Source of the DNA: Planococcus soli
GTDB taxonomy: Bacteria; Bacillota; Bacilli; Bacillales_A; Planococcaceae
Length of the DNA: 64,000 nt
Assembly (NCBI RefSeq): GCF_016881065.1
Contig: NZ_WXYN01000022.1
Span: 124,001-188,000 of the forward strand
Direction: 5' to 3'
Positions 54,798 through 63,689 of the stretch are shown here, piece after piece (positions within the stretch are counted from its first letter, which is position 1; the number at the start of each line of letters is the position of its first letter). The notes under the pieces are model-generated. The model was given only the letters and a program-made list of their open reading frames with translations. It was not told the DNA's origin and ran no database searches. Both the position numbers and the translations under genes were made by a program.

Positions 54798-54903
54798 CTT
54801 TTTCATCCTTTAATTCAACGATTTGAAAGTTTAAGAGCTGATGCTATATTAAATTATCCTAAAACTAAGAGAGTTTGTCACTTAACTCGTCTTTAATCAG
54901 ATA

Positions 54904-54938
54904 TAAAAAAGATTGCCGCAAGGGGCAATCTTTTTTTA
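54904..54938. terminator. Bidirectional terminator upstream of the glycosyltransferase-selD pair
   Basis: AAAAAAGATTGCC and GGCAATCTTTTTTT form a perfect stem around CGCAAGG. It faces the repeats and selC, and on the minus strand would end a transcript coming from selC. Confidence 0.85.
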
Positions 54939-54939
54939 T

Positions 54940-55026
54940 GCCTGTCGAAGGCACGCAGGATGCGGGTCAGCTAACCGTTGCGACAGGAAGTCGCGTATTT
55001 AGGTTAGCATCCTCTTTGGGCGGTTC
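54940..55026. repeat. Imperfect inverted-repeat element next to the tandem repeats
   Basis: GGATGC...GCTAACC...GCGAC-AGGAA-GTCGC...GGTTAGCATCC folds into one long stem with nested arms (GCGAC/GTCGC inside GCTAACC/GGTTAGC and GGATGC/GCATCC). It differs in sequence from the five units that follow. It resembles dispersed intergenic elements of Bacillales that I remember; no second copy is in the window. Confidence 0.5.
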
Positions 55027-55030
55027 CGCT

Positions 55031-55640
55031 TTTCTATTGTCCAGCTTCGGCGCCTAGCCCCTCGGGGTCTTAAGCCAAACCGGCAGTGTGGCAAAAAGCG
55101 CCACACAACCGATTCGTCTTAAGCCTGTCGGAGCTGAACAGGCGCCTCAGCATTTCTATTGTCCAGCTTCGGCGCCTAGCTCCTCGGGGTCTTAAGCCAA
55201 ACCGGCAGTGTGGCAAAAAGCGCCACACAACCGGTTTGGCTTAAGCCTGTCGGAGCTGAACAGGCACCTCAGCTTTTCTTTTTGTTCAGCTTTGGCACCC
55301 AGATTCTAGGGTCATAAGCCCCCCTGGCTGTGCGGCTGAAAACACGCCGCTTCGCCAGGGCGTCTTATGCCCGTCGAATCTACACGGGCACCTCAGCATT
55401 TCTATTGTCCAGCTTCGGCGCCCAGATTCTGGGGTCATAAGTCAACCCAGCTGCGTGGCAAAGAACGCCACACTGCTGCTCTGCCTTATGCCCGTCGAAT
55501 CTACATGGGCACCTCAGCATTTCTATTGTCCAGCTTCGGCGCCCAGATTCTAGGGTCATAAGTCAACCCAGCTGCGTGGCAAAGAACGCCACACTGCTGC
55601 TCTGCCTTATGCCCGTCGAATCTACATGGGCACCTCAGCT
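55031..55640. repeat. Five tandem ~120-bp structured repeats between the selD cluster and selC
   Basis: Units start near 55031, 55152, 55273, 55398 and 55519, each opening with TCTATTGTCCAGCTTCGGC (unit 3: TTTTTGTTCAGCTTTGGC) and ending with CACCTCAGC or CGCCTCAGC. Units 1-2 (type A) and 3-5 (type B) share one fold with paired changes: AGCTCC/GGAGCT versus AGATTC/GAATCT, CTTAAG/CTTAAG versus CATAAG/CTTATG, and GTGGC/GCCAC versus GCGGC/GCCGC in unit 3. Such covariation supports a selected RNA or DNA hairpin. They resemble intergenic repeats common in Planococcaceae, from memory. Confidence 0.85.
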
Positions 55641-55653
55641 TTTCTGTATGTAT

Positions 55654-55749
55654 TGGCGGGATTGTGTGGGAATCGAACCCACCGAGCCTGGCACGCAGGC
55701 CCCTCAGGTTTTGAAGACCCAGGAGGACACCAGTCACCCATCCAACCCC
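55654..55749 (-). tRNA. selC: tRNA-Sec (anticodon UCA)
   Basis: A 96-base gene on the minus strand. The acceptor is GGGGTTGG with ACAATCCC-G-CCA (7 pairs including one wobble, last pair G.A), the anticodon loop CTTCAAA (TCA at 55714-55712) has a 5-bp stem TGGGT/ACCTG, and the long variable arm GGGCCTG-CGTGC-CAGGCTC is a 7-bp stem. The T arm is GTGGG-TTCGATT-CCCAC. The acceptor-plus-T stack is 8+5, as in bacterial tRNA-Sec, and the CCA is encoded. The D stem has one mismatch with loop TGGT. It lies divergently next to selB and selA, which confirms identity. Confidence 0.92.
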
Positions 55750-55909
55750 GTGATGTCATTTGCCGACCTGTACAAGTTTATACCGAAAAAAAGATCTGCG
55801 CAAGAACGGGGCCTGCCTAAAGAGAAGAAGAGCAGAGCTCAGGCTTGAAAGAGCTTTCCCTGAAGACTAAAGTAAAGAGATAAGCAATTAGAGAAGGCGT
55901 GTGAAGAAA

Positions 55910-57814
55910 ATGGAAGAACGGTATTTTACCATCGGCATGGCCGGCCATATTGATCATGGCAAGACCAGTTTGACGAAAGCGTTGACCAATGTGGAGACAG
56001 ACCGGTTGAAAGAGGAAAAGGAACGGGGCATTTCCATTGAATTGGGCTATGCCCCTCTAAATTTGGAACCTGGAGTTTTTGTTTCTGTAGTCGATGTGCC
56101 GGGGCATGAACGGTTTATTCGCCAGATGATTGCAGGTGTTGCGGGAATTGACTTGGTTGTCCTGGTCGTTGCGGCTGACGAAGGGATCATGCCGCAAACC
56201 GAGGAGCATCTGGAAATTTTGCAGTTTCTGGGGGTGAAGAGTTGCATTGTCGCCATTTCGAAAATAGACCGGGTCGATGAAGTGATGCTTGAATTGGTGA
56301 CGGATGATATTAAAGAGAGGCTGTCTGATACTGTTTTTCATGAAGCACCGTATGTCGCCCTCGACAGTCTGTCTGGAACGGGAATTGAGGAATTGAAGAA
56401 ACTGATTGGAACGGAGTTGCAGGCCATGAACTTCCGTGACGCTTATGGTTCATTCCGTTTGCCAATCGATCAAGTCTTTACAGTGCAGGGGCAGGGAACG
56501 GTTGTCAGAGGGACCGTCTATGAAGGCGTCGTCCGGAAATCGGCGCAGCTGACAATTTTGCCGGAAGGGATTTCTGTAAAAGCTAGACAAATTCAAGTGC
56601 ATCATGAAGAACGCGAGCAGGCACGCGCTGGACAGCGGACAGCCATCAATCTTGGCGGCATCGAACGGACAGCCGTGAAACGGGGAGATGTACTTGTCGA
56701 TTCGGATCATTTTCTGGTGACGGATACCATTGATGTGGCTCTGCGGGTAATCGGAAGGAAATTCGCGTCCCTTAAACAGCGGACAGCGGTCCGGCTTCAT
56801 ATCGGCACCTCTGAAGTGATGGGTAAGATCGTCTTTTTCGACCGCAAGGAGCTGGAACAGACGCCGGATGAAGTGTTGTGTCAAATTCGTCTGGATGAAA
56901 AGATTGTGGTGCGCCGGGGAGACCGCTTTATTTTGCGGCGGCCAAGTCCGATGGAGACAATTGGCGGCGGTTGGGTGATTCAGCCAAACGGCGGCAAGTA
57001 TCGATTTGGCAATGAAACCATCAGTATGCTTCGTCGCCATCAGCAGGGAACGCCACAGGATTTGGTTATGGATGCCTTGAACAAATCTCTCCTGCTCAAC
57101 CTGCAGGGGCTGATGCAGCAAACTTCGCTGGACGAAATCACTTTGAAGGAAACCTTGGAGGAAGGATTGTCTTCTACTATTTGGCTGGAAATCCCTCGCT
57201 ACGGCTTTAGCCTAACGAAAACTTTCATCAAAATAAAAGATGAATTGCTGGCAAGGCTGCGGGAGTTTCACGAAGATTTCCCGATGCGGACGGGCATAGG
57301 CAAAGCCGAGTTGATTCAATCAGTGAGCATAAACTTTCCCAAACCTCTTCTTGAGTACAGCCTGAACTTATTGGTAGAACAGGATGAAATACAGCGATCT
57401 GGCCAGTTCGTGGCTTTGGCTCGTTTCAGCCCGCACCTCCCGAACGAGTGGCGTGCTCGTATGGAGCAGGTTATCAGCACTCTCGAAAAGGATGGCTTTC
57501 AAGCAGAAAAGTGGGAGGATTATTTCACTGGCAGTCCGTTGCCGAAGACGGAAGTCGCTGAACTCACTGCCTATTTGCTTGATAGCGGGCAGGTATATCG
57601 GTTGAGAGAAGATACAATTATTCACCGTTCGGCTTTTGATCAGGCTTTAAACCAGTTGCAGTTACAGACTGGCCCGTCTTTTGATTTAAAGCAGGCGAAG
57701 GAAATTCTGCAGCTATCAAGGAAATATATGATTCCGTTTCTGGATTTGTTGGATGAGCTGAACTATACAAGGCGGTCAGAAGACCAGCGTTACTGGATGG
57801 AGGACAAGACATGA
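55910..57814 (+). CDS. selB: Selenocysteine-specific elongation factor SelB
   Basis: 634 residues. The GTPase domain has G1 AGHIDHGKTSL, the switch region ERGISIELGYA, G3 DVPGHERFIRQM and G4 SKID; the later barrel domains and C-terminal winged-helix repeats (from about 375) bind the SECIS hairpin. SelB brings Sec-tRNA to UGA codons. ATG 55910 is chosen over GTG 55901, because AGAAGGCG then has a normal spacing. Its stop overlaps the selA start (ATGA), so the two are coupled. Confidence 0.95.
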   Translation: MEERYFTIGMAGHIDHGKTSLTKALTNVETDRLKEEKERGISIELGYAPLNLEPGVFVSVVDVPGHERFIRQMIAGVAGIDLVVLVVAADEGIMPQTEEHLEILQFLGVKSCIVAISKIDRVDEVMLELVTDDIKERLSDTVFHEAPYVALDSLSGTGIEELKKLIGTELQAMNFRDAYGSFRLPIDQVFTVQGQGTVVRGTVYEGVVRKSAQLTILPEGISVKARQIQVHHEEREQARAGQRTAINLGGIERTAVKRGDVLVDSDHFLVTDTIDVALRVIGRKFASLKQRTAVRLHIGTSEVMGKIVFFDRKELEQTPDEVLCQIRLDEKIVVRRGDRFILRRPSPMETIGGGWVIQPNGGKYRFGNETISMLRRHQQGTPQDLVMDALNKSLLLNLQGLMQQTSLDEITLKETLEEGLSSTIWLEIPRYGFSLTKTFIKIKDELLARLREFHEDFPMRTGIGKAELIQSVSINFPKPLLEYSLNLLVEQDEIQRSGQFVALARFSPHLPNEWRARMEQVISTLEKDGFQAEKWEDYFTGSPLPKTEVAELTAYLLDSGQVYRLREDTIIHRSAFDQALNQLQLQTGPSFDLKQAKEILQLSRKYMIPFLDLLDELNYTRRSEDQRYWMEDKT

Positions 57815-59223
57815 AACAGTATTTGCGGCTGTTGCCGGCAGTCCACGAGTTGCAGAAAGACCCGCGTTTTGAAAGCTTGAAATCAGCATATAACGTGAAT
57901 GGTGAGCAGCTTACTGAATTTCTGCAGCGTGAACTTGGAAATCTGCGGCAAGGTTTGCTGGCAGAAGAGACAGCAGTTGAAGGGGCTGTTCCGGACTTTG
58001 CAGAACAGCTGTTCAAATCAACAGAAGCCCAAATCAAACAGTGGCAGGAAGATCGGTTGGCGCGGGTGATAAACGGAACCGGAACAGTGCTGCATACGAA
58101 TTTGGGACGCTCCCGTTTGAGTGATGCTGCCATCGCGCATGCCTTAAGAACGGCAGCGAATTACTCCAATTTGGAATATCAGTTAATGGAAGGAAAGCGT
58201 GGATCCCGCCACGACATTATTGAAGAGCTCTTGATACAAGCAACAGGAGCGGAAGCCGCGATGGTCGTGAACAATAATGCGGCAGCGGTATTTCTCATTT
58301 TAAGTGCATTGGCCAAACAGCGGGAAGTCATTGTCTCGCGCGGCCAATTGGTTGAGATTGGCGGCTCTTTCCGCGTGTCTTCTATTATGGAAGAAAGCGG
58401 GGCAAAGCTCGTCGAAGTGGGAACTACCAATAAAACCCATCTGTTTGATTACGAAGATGCTTTTAATGAAGAAACGGCGATGATCATGAAAGTGCATACC
58501 AGCAATTTCAAAATGATCGGTTTTACGGAAACGGTTGAAACCACTGAACTTGTCAAATTGACAGAAAAACATCGAGACATCCTCTTCTATGAAGATTTGG
58601 GAAGCGGTGCGCTTTATGACTTTAAAAAGCATGGCATCGGCGATGAGCCGCTTGTCCGTGAAGTGATTGAAAGCGGTGTCGACCTCGTTTCCTTCAGCGG
58701 TGATAAACTGCTGGGCGGACCGCAGGCAGGCTTGATCGCCGGAAAAAAAGATCTGATCGACCAGTTGAAAAAACACCAATTGGCGCGTGTCTTGAGAGTC
58801 GACAAAATGACATTGGCAGCACTGGAAGAAACCTTGAAAAGCTACTTGTCCGGACCTGAAAGGGTTGCGGAATTGCCCACTGTCCGGGATATTATCCGTT
58901 CCGCTTCAGACATTAAAATCCAGGCCCAATCGTTTATCAGTCTTTTGCAGGGGAAATCCAAAAAATACCAGATAAAACTTCAGGAAAGCACTTCTCAAAT
59001 AGGCGGCGGTACCATGCCAGGAGTGGAGATTCCGACCTTTATTGCGGCGATTGTCCACGACAGTTTGAGTGCAGATCAATTAGCGATGCGTCTCAGACAA
59101 GCAAAGCCCGCAATTGTCTCGCGCATTCAGGAAGGGCAAGTATGCATTGATTTCCGCACCATCGCCGACTCGGAGATGGACGAGCTGCTGTCAGGACTTT
59201 TAGCCAGTGAATCTCAAGTTTGA
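57811..59223 (+). CDS. selA: L-seryl-tRNA(Sec) selenium transferase
   Basis: 470 residues of the fold-type I PLP family. RVINGTGTVLHTNLGRS, YSNLEYQLMEGKRGSR and SFSGDKLLGGPQAGLI (Lys299 binds PLP) are SelA landmarks. It converts Ser-tRNA(Sec) to Sec-tRNA(Sec) with selenophosphate from SelD. It overlaps selB by 4 bases. No terminator is visible directly after it. Confidence 0.95.
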   Translation: MKQYLRLLPAVHELQKDPRFESLKSAYNVNGEQLTEFLQRELGNLRQGLLAEETAVEGAVPDFAEQLFKSTEAQIKQWQEDRLARVINGTGTVLHTNLGRSRLSDAAIAHALRTAANYSNLEYQLMEGKRGSRHDIIEELLIQATGAEAAMVVNNNAAAVFLILSALAKQREVIVSRGQLVEIGGSFRVSSIMEESGAKLVEVGTTNKTHLFDYEDAFNEETAMIMKVHTSNFKMIGFTETVETTELVKLTEKHRDILFYEDLGSGALYDFKKHGIGDEPLVREVIESGVDLVSFSGDKLLGGPQAGLIAGKKDLIDQLKKHQLARVLRVDKMTLAALEETLKSYLSGPERVAELPTVRDIIRSASDIKIQAQSFISLLQGKSKKYQIKLQESTSQIGGGTMPGVEIPTFIAAIVHDSLSADQLAMRLRQAKPAIVSRIQEGQVCIDFRTIADSEMDELLSGLLASESQV

Positions 59224-59358
59224 CTGCTTACCATTAGAAATAATGCAACTCTCGCCTTTGTTTCAGGAGCGGTTTATTGATGTGAGGTATATTTAAATGG
59301 AATAAGGGAATAGTCGTTGTAATCTAAAAAAAGAGGGTTCACATAGGAGGCGGAATTA

Positions 59359-60498
59359 GTGAAGATCCTGATAGCGCCTGACTCGTTTAAAGGGAGCATG
59401 ACGGCAGTAGAGGCAGCCGAAGCAATGGCTGAAGGAGTTCAAGATGCATTTCCGCAAAGTGCGGTTGTTAAGATGCCGATAGCTGACGGCGGTGAAGGGA
59501 CAATGGCAGCCCTGGTTTCAGCAACTGGCGGGAAAATGGTAGAAGCGGTTGTCGAAGATCCGCTGGGCCGTAAGATCACGGCGAGCTATGGTGTGCTTGG
59601 AGACCAGAAAACGTGTGTTGTGGAATTGGCAGAAGCTTCAGGGCTGACTCTTTTAACAGAGGCAGAACGAAATCCTTTGCATGCATCCACCTATGGCACC
59701 GGTGAATTGATAGTTGCCGCATTGGATGCGGGCTACCGGAAGTTTATCATTGGCCTCGGGGGCAGCGCCACGAATGATGCCGGAATTGGAATGCTCCAGG
59801 CATTGGGCATGAAATTTCTGGATACTTATGGCGTTGAATTGGGGCCAGGTACTGTAGCCTTAAACGGTTTGTCGAAGATTGATCCGTTTGGTTTTGATAA
59901 ACGCATCATGGAAAGCCGGTTTTTGATTGCCAGCGATGTTGAAAATCCATTAATTGGACCTGAAGGCGCCTCGACAGTCTTTGGTCCGCAAAAAGGCGCA
60001 ACTCCTGAAATGGTGAAGACACTTGATGAAGTCCTAACGAACTTTGCTGATATTGTTGAGCGATTTACCGGTATGTCGCTGCACCACAAAAAAGGTGCAG
60101 GTGCTGCCGGTGGTGCAGGAGGGACATTTCAAGCGTTCTTTTTAAGCGAAATGAAGCGGGGAATTGACCTTGTGCTGGAAACGCTCGATTTTGAAGAACA
60201 ACTTTTCCATGCTGATTTGGTGTTGACCGGAGAAGGCAAAACCGATGTCCAGACGCTATCCGGCAAAGCTCCTTTTGGCATTGCAGAAGCAGCTTATCGA
60301 CACGGCAAACCGGTTATTCTAATTTCCGGAACAGTCGAAAACTCAGACAAACAGCAGCTGGCGCCATATTTCACGGAAATTCACGCCATATCAGACGACG
60401 GAATTTTGCCGGAAGAATCCATGGCAAATGCTCATCGTTATATAAGAATAAAAACCGAAAAAGTGATTGCCGCATTCGCGGGGAAACAAGGTTTATAA
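59359..60498 (+). CDS. Glycerate kinase (GlxK/GarK class)
   Basis: 379 residues. APDSFKGSMTAVEAAEAMAEG opens the protein, with DGGEGTM, GLGGSATNDAGIGMLQALG and GPQKGATPEMV further on, all typical of class I glycerate kinases. It phosphorylates D-glycerate from sugar acid or photorespiratory-like routes. GTG 59359 has GGAGG about nine bases upstream. It is not overlapping selA and has its own gap of 135 bases. Confidence 0.92.
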   Translation: MKILIAPDSFKGSMTAVEAAEAMAEGVQDAFPQSAVVKMPIADGGEGTMAALVSATGGKMVEAVVEDPLGRKITASYGVLGDQKTCVVELAEASGLTLLTEAERNPLHASTYGTGELIVAALDAGYRKFIIGLGGSATNDAGIGMLQALGMKFLDTYGVELGPGTVALNGLSKIDPFGFDKRIMESRFLIASDVENPLIGPEGASTVFGPQKGATPEMVKTLDEVLTNFADIVERFTGMSLHHKKGAGAAGGAGGTFQAFFLSEMKRGIDLVLETLDFEEQLFHADLVLTGEGKTDVQTLSGKAPFGIAEAAYRHGKPVILISGTVENSDKQQLAPYFTEIHAISDDGILPEESMANAHRYIRIKTEKVIAAFAGKQGL

Positions 60499-60502
60499 TG
60501 AT

Positions 60503-60541
60503 AAAAAAAGTGAATCGGGAACAAGCCGGTTCACCTTTTAG
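60503..60541. terminator. Bidirectional terminator after glycerate kinase
   Basis: AAAAGTGAATCGG and CCGGTTCACCTTTT form a stem with one mismatch around GAACAAG, flanked by A and T runs. Confidence 0.8.
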
Positions 60542-60550
60542 ATTGTGCAA

Positions 60551-61069
60551 TCAATTATTCAGAACAGGATGTTCCTGATAGTCATAAGTGATATCCGGCA
60601 GGATGGACGGATCGACATTGCTCCAAATCAGTTGATCACGTGTTGCTTTGTCTAATCTGAAGGACATGACACTCGTATTTAGGCTATTTTCAACAGGAAA
60701 AATAAAGGATAGGGAGATGCCGTTCAGTTGGTCGAAGGCAGACAGCGGCTCCAGTATGTCGATGGCATCTTGCCATATCTGTTGTTTTGTTGAAATCATG
60801 GTAAAGCTTTTGTCCGCATTTAGGGAAATCTCCACGTTCCATCCAACAAGGCCTCGAGAAATCGAAATGTCGTCAATGCGTTCTTTGTTCATATTGTTTT
60901 TTTCTCCAAGCCGGTCGATAGTAATTGCCTGTATCTCGGTTTTCAAGTTTTCGGCTTCCGGAAATTCTGTTTTTAACAGCCAACTGCCCGAAACTAGGAG
61001 TACAGCAATTGTGAGGAGCCAAAGCCAGACGGCAAATCGAAATGGCCGCTCCTTCTGCATTCCAGTCAT
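60551..61069 (-). CDS. Single-helix membrane-anchored protein of unknown function
   Basis: 172 residues: a short cytoplasmic N-terminus, one membrane helix (about 12-32, FAVWLWLLTIAVLLVSGSWLL-like) and an external domain without Cys. No family is recognised. ATG 61069 has GGAG about eleven bases upstream; GTG 61081 would abut it. Faces the MFS gene divergently. Confidence 0.6.
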   Translation of the reverse strand: MTGMQKERPFRFAVWLWLLTIAVLLVSGSWLLKTEFPEAENLKTEIQAITIDRLGEKNNMNKERIDDISISRGLVGWNVEISLNADKSFTMISTKQQIWQDAIDILEPLSAFDQLNGISLSFIFPVENSLNTSVMSFRLDKATRDQLIWSNVDPSILPDITYDYQEHPVLNN

Positions 61070-61250
61070 AATGATTGCCACTCCAATCCGTACTTCGTTT
61101 CTTTCAGTATAAATGAAATCCCCTCTATTATTTTATCGAGTGTTTCTTTTTTCAAAAAAAGGCTGCAGCGGGCATGCTAAAAAGCGTTATACTGAAAAAA
61201 AGATTCTTACTATTTTATTCGCGAAGCTGGGTGTGAAAGAAGGAGAAACC

Positions 61251-62540
61251 ATGGAACAAAATACAAAACAGCAAATGCTGCTGCAGGGCTATATTGAATC
61301 ACCTGATAAGGTCAAGGCATTGTACCGGCGCACTTTGTGGATTGTCGTGCTGTCACAGATTTTTGGAGGAGCAGGATTAGCGGCTGGGGTAACTGTCGGA
61401 GCTCTTCTCGCACAGGATATGCTTGGAACCGATCGCTTTGCGGGAGCACCGGTTGCACTGTTCACGCTGGGGTCGGCCGCGGCCGCGCTGATCATTGGAC
61501 GCATTTCGCAACGGTTCAGTCGGCGAACCGGGTTGGCATCAGGATTTCTGGCAGGTGGAATCGGAGCAATCGGTGTTGTCATGGCGGCGATATCAAGTAA
61601 TGTAATTTTGTTGTTTGCATCCCTGCTGGTTTATGGGGCAGGAACAGCCACTAATTTGCAGGCGCGTTATGCGGGGACGGATTTGGCAGATGCTGCACAG
61701 CGGGGAACCGCCATCAGCATCGCTTTAGTGTCAACGACATTTGGGGCATTTGCCGGACCGAACCTGGTCGGGGTGATGGGCAGGTTTGCTGAGTCCGTCG
61801 GCATCCCGGCTTTGGCGGGGCCTTTTCTATTGGCGGCTGCCGCGTATATTCTGGCAGGCTTGGTGCTGCTGATTTTTCTTCGCCCGGATCCATTGCTTGT
61901 GTCAAAAGCGCTAACCGCGCATGAGCAGAACCTTAAAGTGAATACACCGGAAACAGAACTGGACCAATCCTCTATTAATAAAAAAGGAATCGTATTGGGT
62001 GCCGCGGTCATGGTGCTGACTCAATTGATCATGTTTGCCATTATGACGATGACACCAATCCACATGGGACATTATGGGCATGACCTGGAAGCTGTCGGCT
62101 TGGTCATCGGCATCCACATAGCGGCCATGTACTTGCCGTCTATTGTCACCGGTGTCCTGGTCGACAAATTAGGGAGGATCGTCATGACGGCAGCGGCTGG
62201 GGTAACGTTTATGGCTGCTGGAATTGTGGCCGCTTTGGCGCCAAGTGATTCCTTATTGGTACTGATTGTCGCTTTGGCTCTCCTTGGGCTTGGGTGGAAC
62301 TTCGGATTGATCAGCGGAACCACGCTCATTGTGGATTCGACGCATCCTTCCACACGGGCAAAAACGCAGGGGACAGTTGATGTGCTCGTTGCGTTGGCTG
62401 GTGCAACAGGCGGAGGGATTTCAGGAATGGTTATGGCACAGACCAGCTATGCTGCAATGTCTTTGGTTGGCGGCTTTCTGGCTTTGGCTCTAATCCCGGT
62501 TGTTCTTTGGTCAACGAGAAAGGGAAAAGCGAATGGTTGA
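61251..62540 (+). CDS. Major facilitator superfamily transporter
   Basis: 429 residues with 11-12 helices. GRISQRFSRRTGL is the loop-2-3 motif of MFS proteins and DKLGRIVMTAAAG the matching one in the second half. It looks like a drug- or metabolite-exporting MFS protein; the substrate is unknown. ATG 61251 follows GAAGGAG. The frame open further upstream (from 61113) is not supported. Confidence 0.87.
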   Translation: MEQNTKQQMLLQGYIESPDKVKALYRRTLWIVVLSQIFGGAGLAAGVTVGALLAQDMLGTDRFAGAPVALFTLGSAAAALIIGRISQRFSRRTGLASGFLAGGIGAIGVVMAAISSNVILLFASLLVYGAGTATNLQARYAGTDLADAAQRGTAISIALVSTTFGAFAGPNLVGVMGRFAESVGIPALAGPFLLAAAAYILAGLVLLIFLRPDPLLVSKALTAHEQNLKVNTPETELDQSSINKKGIVLGAAVMVLTQLIMFAIMTMTPIHMGHYGHDLEAVGLVIGIHIAAMYLPSIVTGVLVDKLGRIVMTAAAGVTFMAAGIVAALAPSDSLLVLIVALALLGLGWNFGLISGTTLIVDSTHPSTRAKTQGTVDVLVALAGATGGGISGMVMAQTSYAAMSLVGGFLALALIPVVLWSTRKGKANG

Positions 62541-62616
62541 AAAAGGCTAAAAAAGATTTGAATTTTGGGCTTGCTTAAGGCGAGGACAAGAGCTTGTAAA
62601 AATTCAGATGTCATTG

Positions 62617-62653
62617 AAAAAAGCTCCATTCACATTTGTGAACGGAGCTTTTT
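62617..62653. terminator. Bidirectional terminator between MFS and SDR genes
   Basis: AAAAAGCTCC.TTCAC and GTGAA.GGAGCTTTTT pair (with one bulge) around a short loop. Confidence 0.82.
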
Positions 62654-62668
62654 GTATAACTGACTGTT

Positions 62669-63385
62669 TTATGGGTTTGTCGACCAAAGTCCGGCTGATT
62701 TCAACAAAACACGCGGATGCAGCTTGAGCTGGGCAACCATCATTTCAGCAAGGTCCTCCGGCTGCATAACTTTGTCGGGATTGCCGTCGGTCAGGTTTGC
62801 TTCAACTGCCAGGTCTGTGGCAACTGTACTCGGAGTTAAGGCACTCACGCGGATATTGTGCTTTCTGACTTCCAGCATCAATGATTCTGTCAATCCCATA
62901 ACTCCAAACTTTGAGGCGCTGTAAGCACTTGTTACAGGTGCACCTTTTTGTCCGGCTGTTGAAGAGATATTGATGACATCGCCTGATTGGCGCTCGATCA
63001 TTTGCGGCAATACAGCGCGAGTCACGTAATACACGCCCATCAGATTGGTATCGATAATGCCTTTGAATTCTTCAGGCGACAGTTCAAGAAACTTGCCGAA
63101 CTTGCCGATTCCCGCATTGTTGATCAGGATATCAATCGATCCCAATTCAGCCAATACATGTTCAACTGCTGCATTGACCGCTTCCGGATCTGCAACATCA
63201 GCTACTGCGTATACTGCTTTTACTCCGTATTGCGCCAATTCTGATGCAACGTTCTCAAGGTTTTCAGCTGTGCGGCCAACAAGCCCGACATTTATTCCTT
63301 CTGCTGCAAAGGCGATGGCGGTAGCCCGGCCAATTCCTTTTCCAGCTCCTGTAATCAACGCATTTTTTCCTGTTAAGTTTTGCAT
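62669..63385 (-). CDS. Short-chain dehydrogenase/reductase (3-oxoacyl-ACP reductase-like)
   Basis: 238 residues: TGAGKGIG cofactor loop, NNAGIG, catalytic Ser in ISSTAG, Tyr-x3-Lys in [12 protein letters not shown]. The sequence near strand 2 (VGRTAENL) points to NADP. Close to YmfI/FabG-like Bacillales SDRs (annotated as 3-ketoacyl-ACP reductase), but not in a fatty acid operon. The ATG has GAAGGAGC upstream. Confidence 0.88.
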   Translation of the reverse strand: MQNLTGKNALITGAGKGIGRATAIAFAAEGINVGLVGRTAENLENVASELAQYGVKAVYAVADVADPEAVNAAVEHVLAELGSIDILINNAGIGKFGKFLELSPEEFKGIIDTNLMGVYYVTRAVLPQMIERQSGDVINISSTAGQKGAPVTSAYSASKFGVMGLTESLMLEVRKHNIRVSALTPSTVATDLAVEANLTDGNPDKVMQPEDLAEMMVAQLKLHPRVLLKSAGLWSTNP

Positions 63386-63515
63386 ATGGACAGCTCCTTC
63401 TTTAATAAAAGTTCACGTAAAATAGTTTAACATGAATGCTCAGCAGGAAGCCTGTTCAGCGCCTTTTGGAAGAGTGTCAAACGATATTCATCCATAGGCA
63501 GGTCCGACTAATTTA

Positions 63516-63544
63516 TTGACTATTTAAAAAAACGCACGTATACT
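63516..63544 (+). promoter_or_regulatory. Sigma-A promoter of the GH65 gene
   Basis: TTGACT (63516-63521) and TATACT (63539-63544) are exactly 17 bases apart, about 145 bases ahead of the GH65 ATG. Confidence 0.78.
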
Positions 63545-63550
63545 AACAAA

Positions 63551-63564
63551 TGTAAGCGCTTAAA
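63551..63564 (+). promoter_or_regulatory. CcpA-type cre site overlapping the transcription start
   Basis: TGTAAGCGCTTAAA matches the cre consensus TGWAANCGNTNWCA at 13 of 14 positions. It starts 7 bases after the -10 box, so binding would block initiation. A second LacI-like palindrome AAAACGTTTT lies at 63637-63646. Carbon-catabolite repression of the downstream gene is inferred. The rest of the 304-base gap (63386-63689) contains nothing else that I recognise. Confidence 0.65.
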
Positions 63565-63689
63565 TGTTGGATTACACGTTTTGAGGAATGGGAAAGTTAT
63601 CCATTGTGAGAGAACGTATATATTTTTACCTCGAACAAAAACGTTTTCGTAAATTTCGAAACGGCATTTAGGGAGGAGATTCTCTACAT

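Noticed and set aside
55576-55848. An open frame across the tRNA-Sec gene and the repeat edge
   Set aside because: It runs through selC and a repeat unit, has no ribosome site and no recognisable protein sequence.
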